DNA of 42,860 bases, taken from assembly GCF_900102165.1 (NCBI RefSeq), contig NZ_FNBD01000019.1, positions 1-42,860 of the forward strand, in the 5' to 3' direction. The position numbers and the translations under genes were made by a program. Below, one piece after another: positions 42,789-42,860 of this stretch (positions within the stretch are counted from its first letter, which is position 1; every line of letters starts with the position of its first letter). This DNA is from Cellulophaga baltica (GTDB lineage Bacteria > Bacteroidota > Bacteroidia > Flavobacteriales > Flavobacteriaceae). A model generated the notes under the pieces. The model was not told where the DNA came from. It did no database searches and saw only the letters and a program-made list of their open reading frames with translations.

Positions 42789-42860
42789 GTGTGCCCAGCA
42801 TGGGCATCTTTTGTTTACCGAAAGGTAAATAATTAATCTAGAGGGTGCAAGTCCCTTATG
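42789..42860 (+). ncRNA. 5' end of a group II intron (continues past the window)
   Basis: It starts with GTGTG, the GUGYG consensus of group II introns, then gccc-agcat-gggc (42793-42805), a 6-bp hairpin tttacc-GAAA-ggtaaa with a GNRA tetraloop (42814-42829), and tctagagggtgcaagtccct. This order and wording (GUGUGCCC, GCAUGGG, UCUA, AGGGUG, AGUCCC) matches domain I of bacterial introns such as the class IIC intron of Oceanobacillus. The class cannot be settled from 72 nt. The intron-encoded reverse transcriptase, if any, lies outside. Confidence 0.82.

Overview
The window looks like a chromosomal piece of a marine member of the Flavobacteriaceae (Bacteroidota). The reasons are low GC, five proteins with a C-terminal or lipoprotein export signal typical of the phylum (four of them with type A sorting tails of the type IX secretion system, T9SS), SprB-like and PKD repeats, large secreted polysaccharide-degrading enzymes, and weak Shine-Dalgarno sequences. 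No rRNA, tRNA, CRISPR array or phage module was seen.

Layout. Positions 1-350 hold the 3' end of an IS3-family transposase. Positions 693-6912 carry accessory genes: a small lipoprotein, three unrecognised proteins, a lipoprotein serine hydrolase with TPRs, a SigZ-type ECF sigma factor preceded by a 37-residue peptide with 14 cysteines that looks like a metallothionein, a DUF6134-like protein and a membrane-anchored protein. Positions 7053-14880 are three minus-strand genes for T9SS-exported multidomain enzymes (two beta-helix proteins and one DUF5060/DUF4038-like hydrolase with CBM96-like and CBM6-like modules), each followed by a clear hairpin terminator. This is a partial polysaccharide-utilisation region without SusC/SusD in view.

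After 1.2 kb without genes, positions 16083-31762 form a plus-strand run of six genes, with 1-3 nt between genes 2-5. They encode a 1576-aa secreted protein, an FN3 protein, a SprB-like T9SS cargo, a PKD lipoprotein, a TANFOR-like FN3 protein and an outer-membrane beta-barrel with a helical tail. I infer one cell-surface assembly of unknown function.

Positions 31763-42860 are an accessory region with decayed genes: a HEPN-like gene split by one frameshift and a Nudix gene with a stop codon inside its Nudix box. It also has a DJ-1-type lipoprotein with an ACT-domain partner and an aspartate dehydrogenase. Its right part is built around a palindromic repeat of about 130 bp that brackets small gene groups in the way attC sites bracket integron cassettes. 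Two copies (41404 and 42660) are about 88% identical over 129 nt. An IS110-family element (37515-38808) and a group II intron (from 42789, running off the window) are inserted at nearly the same place in the right arm of two different copies. This convergence is the most striking observation, and it recalls the known attC-targeting IS1111 elements and group IIC-attC introns. The second is the metallothionein-like peptide/SigZ unit, with an 11-bp inverted repeat at its start and an 11-bp terminator hairpin between the two genes. All functional statements come from reading the sequence; no database search was possible.
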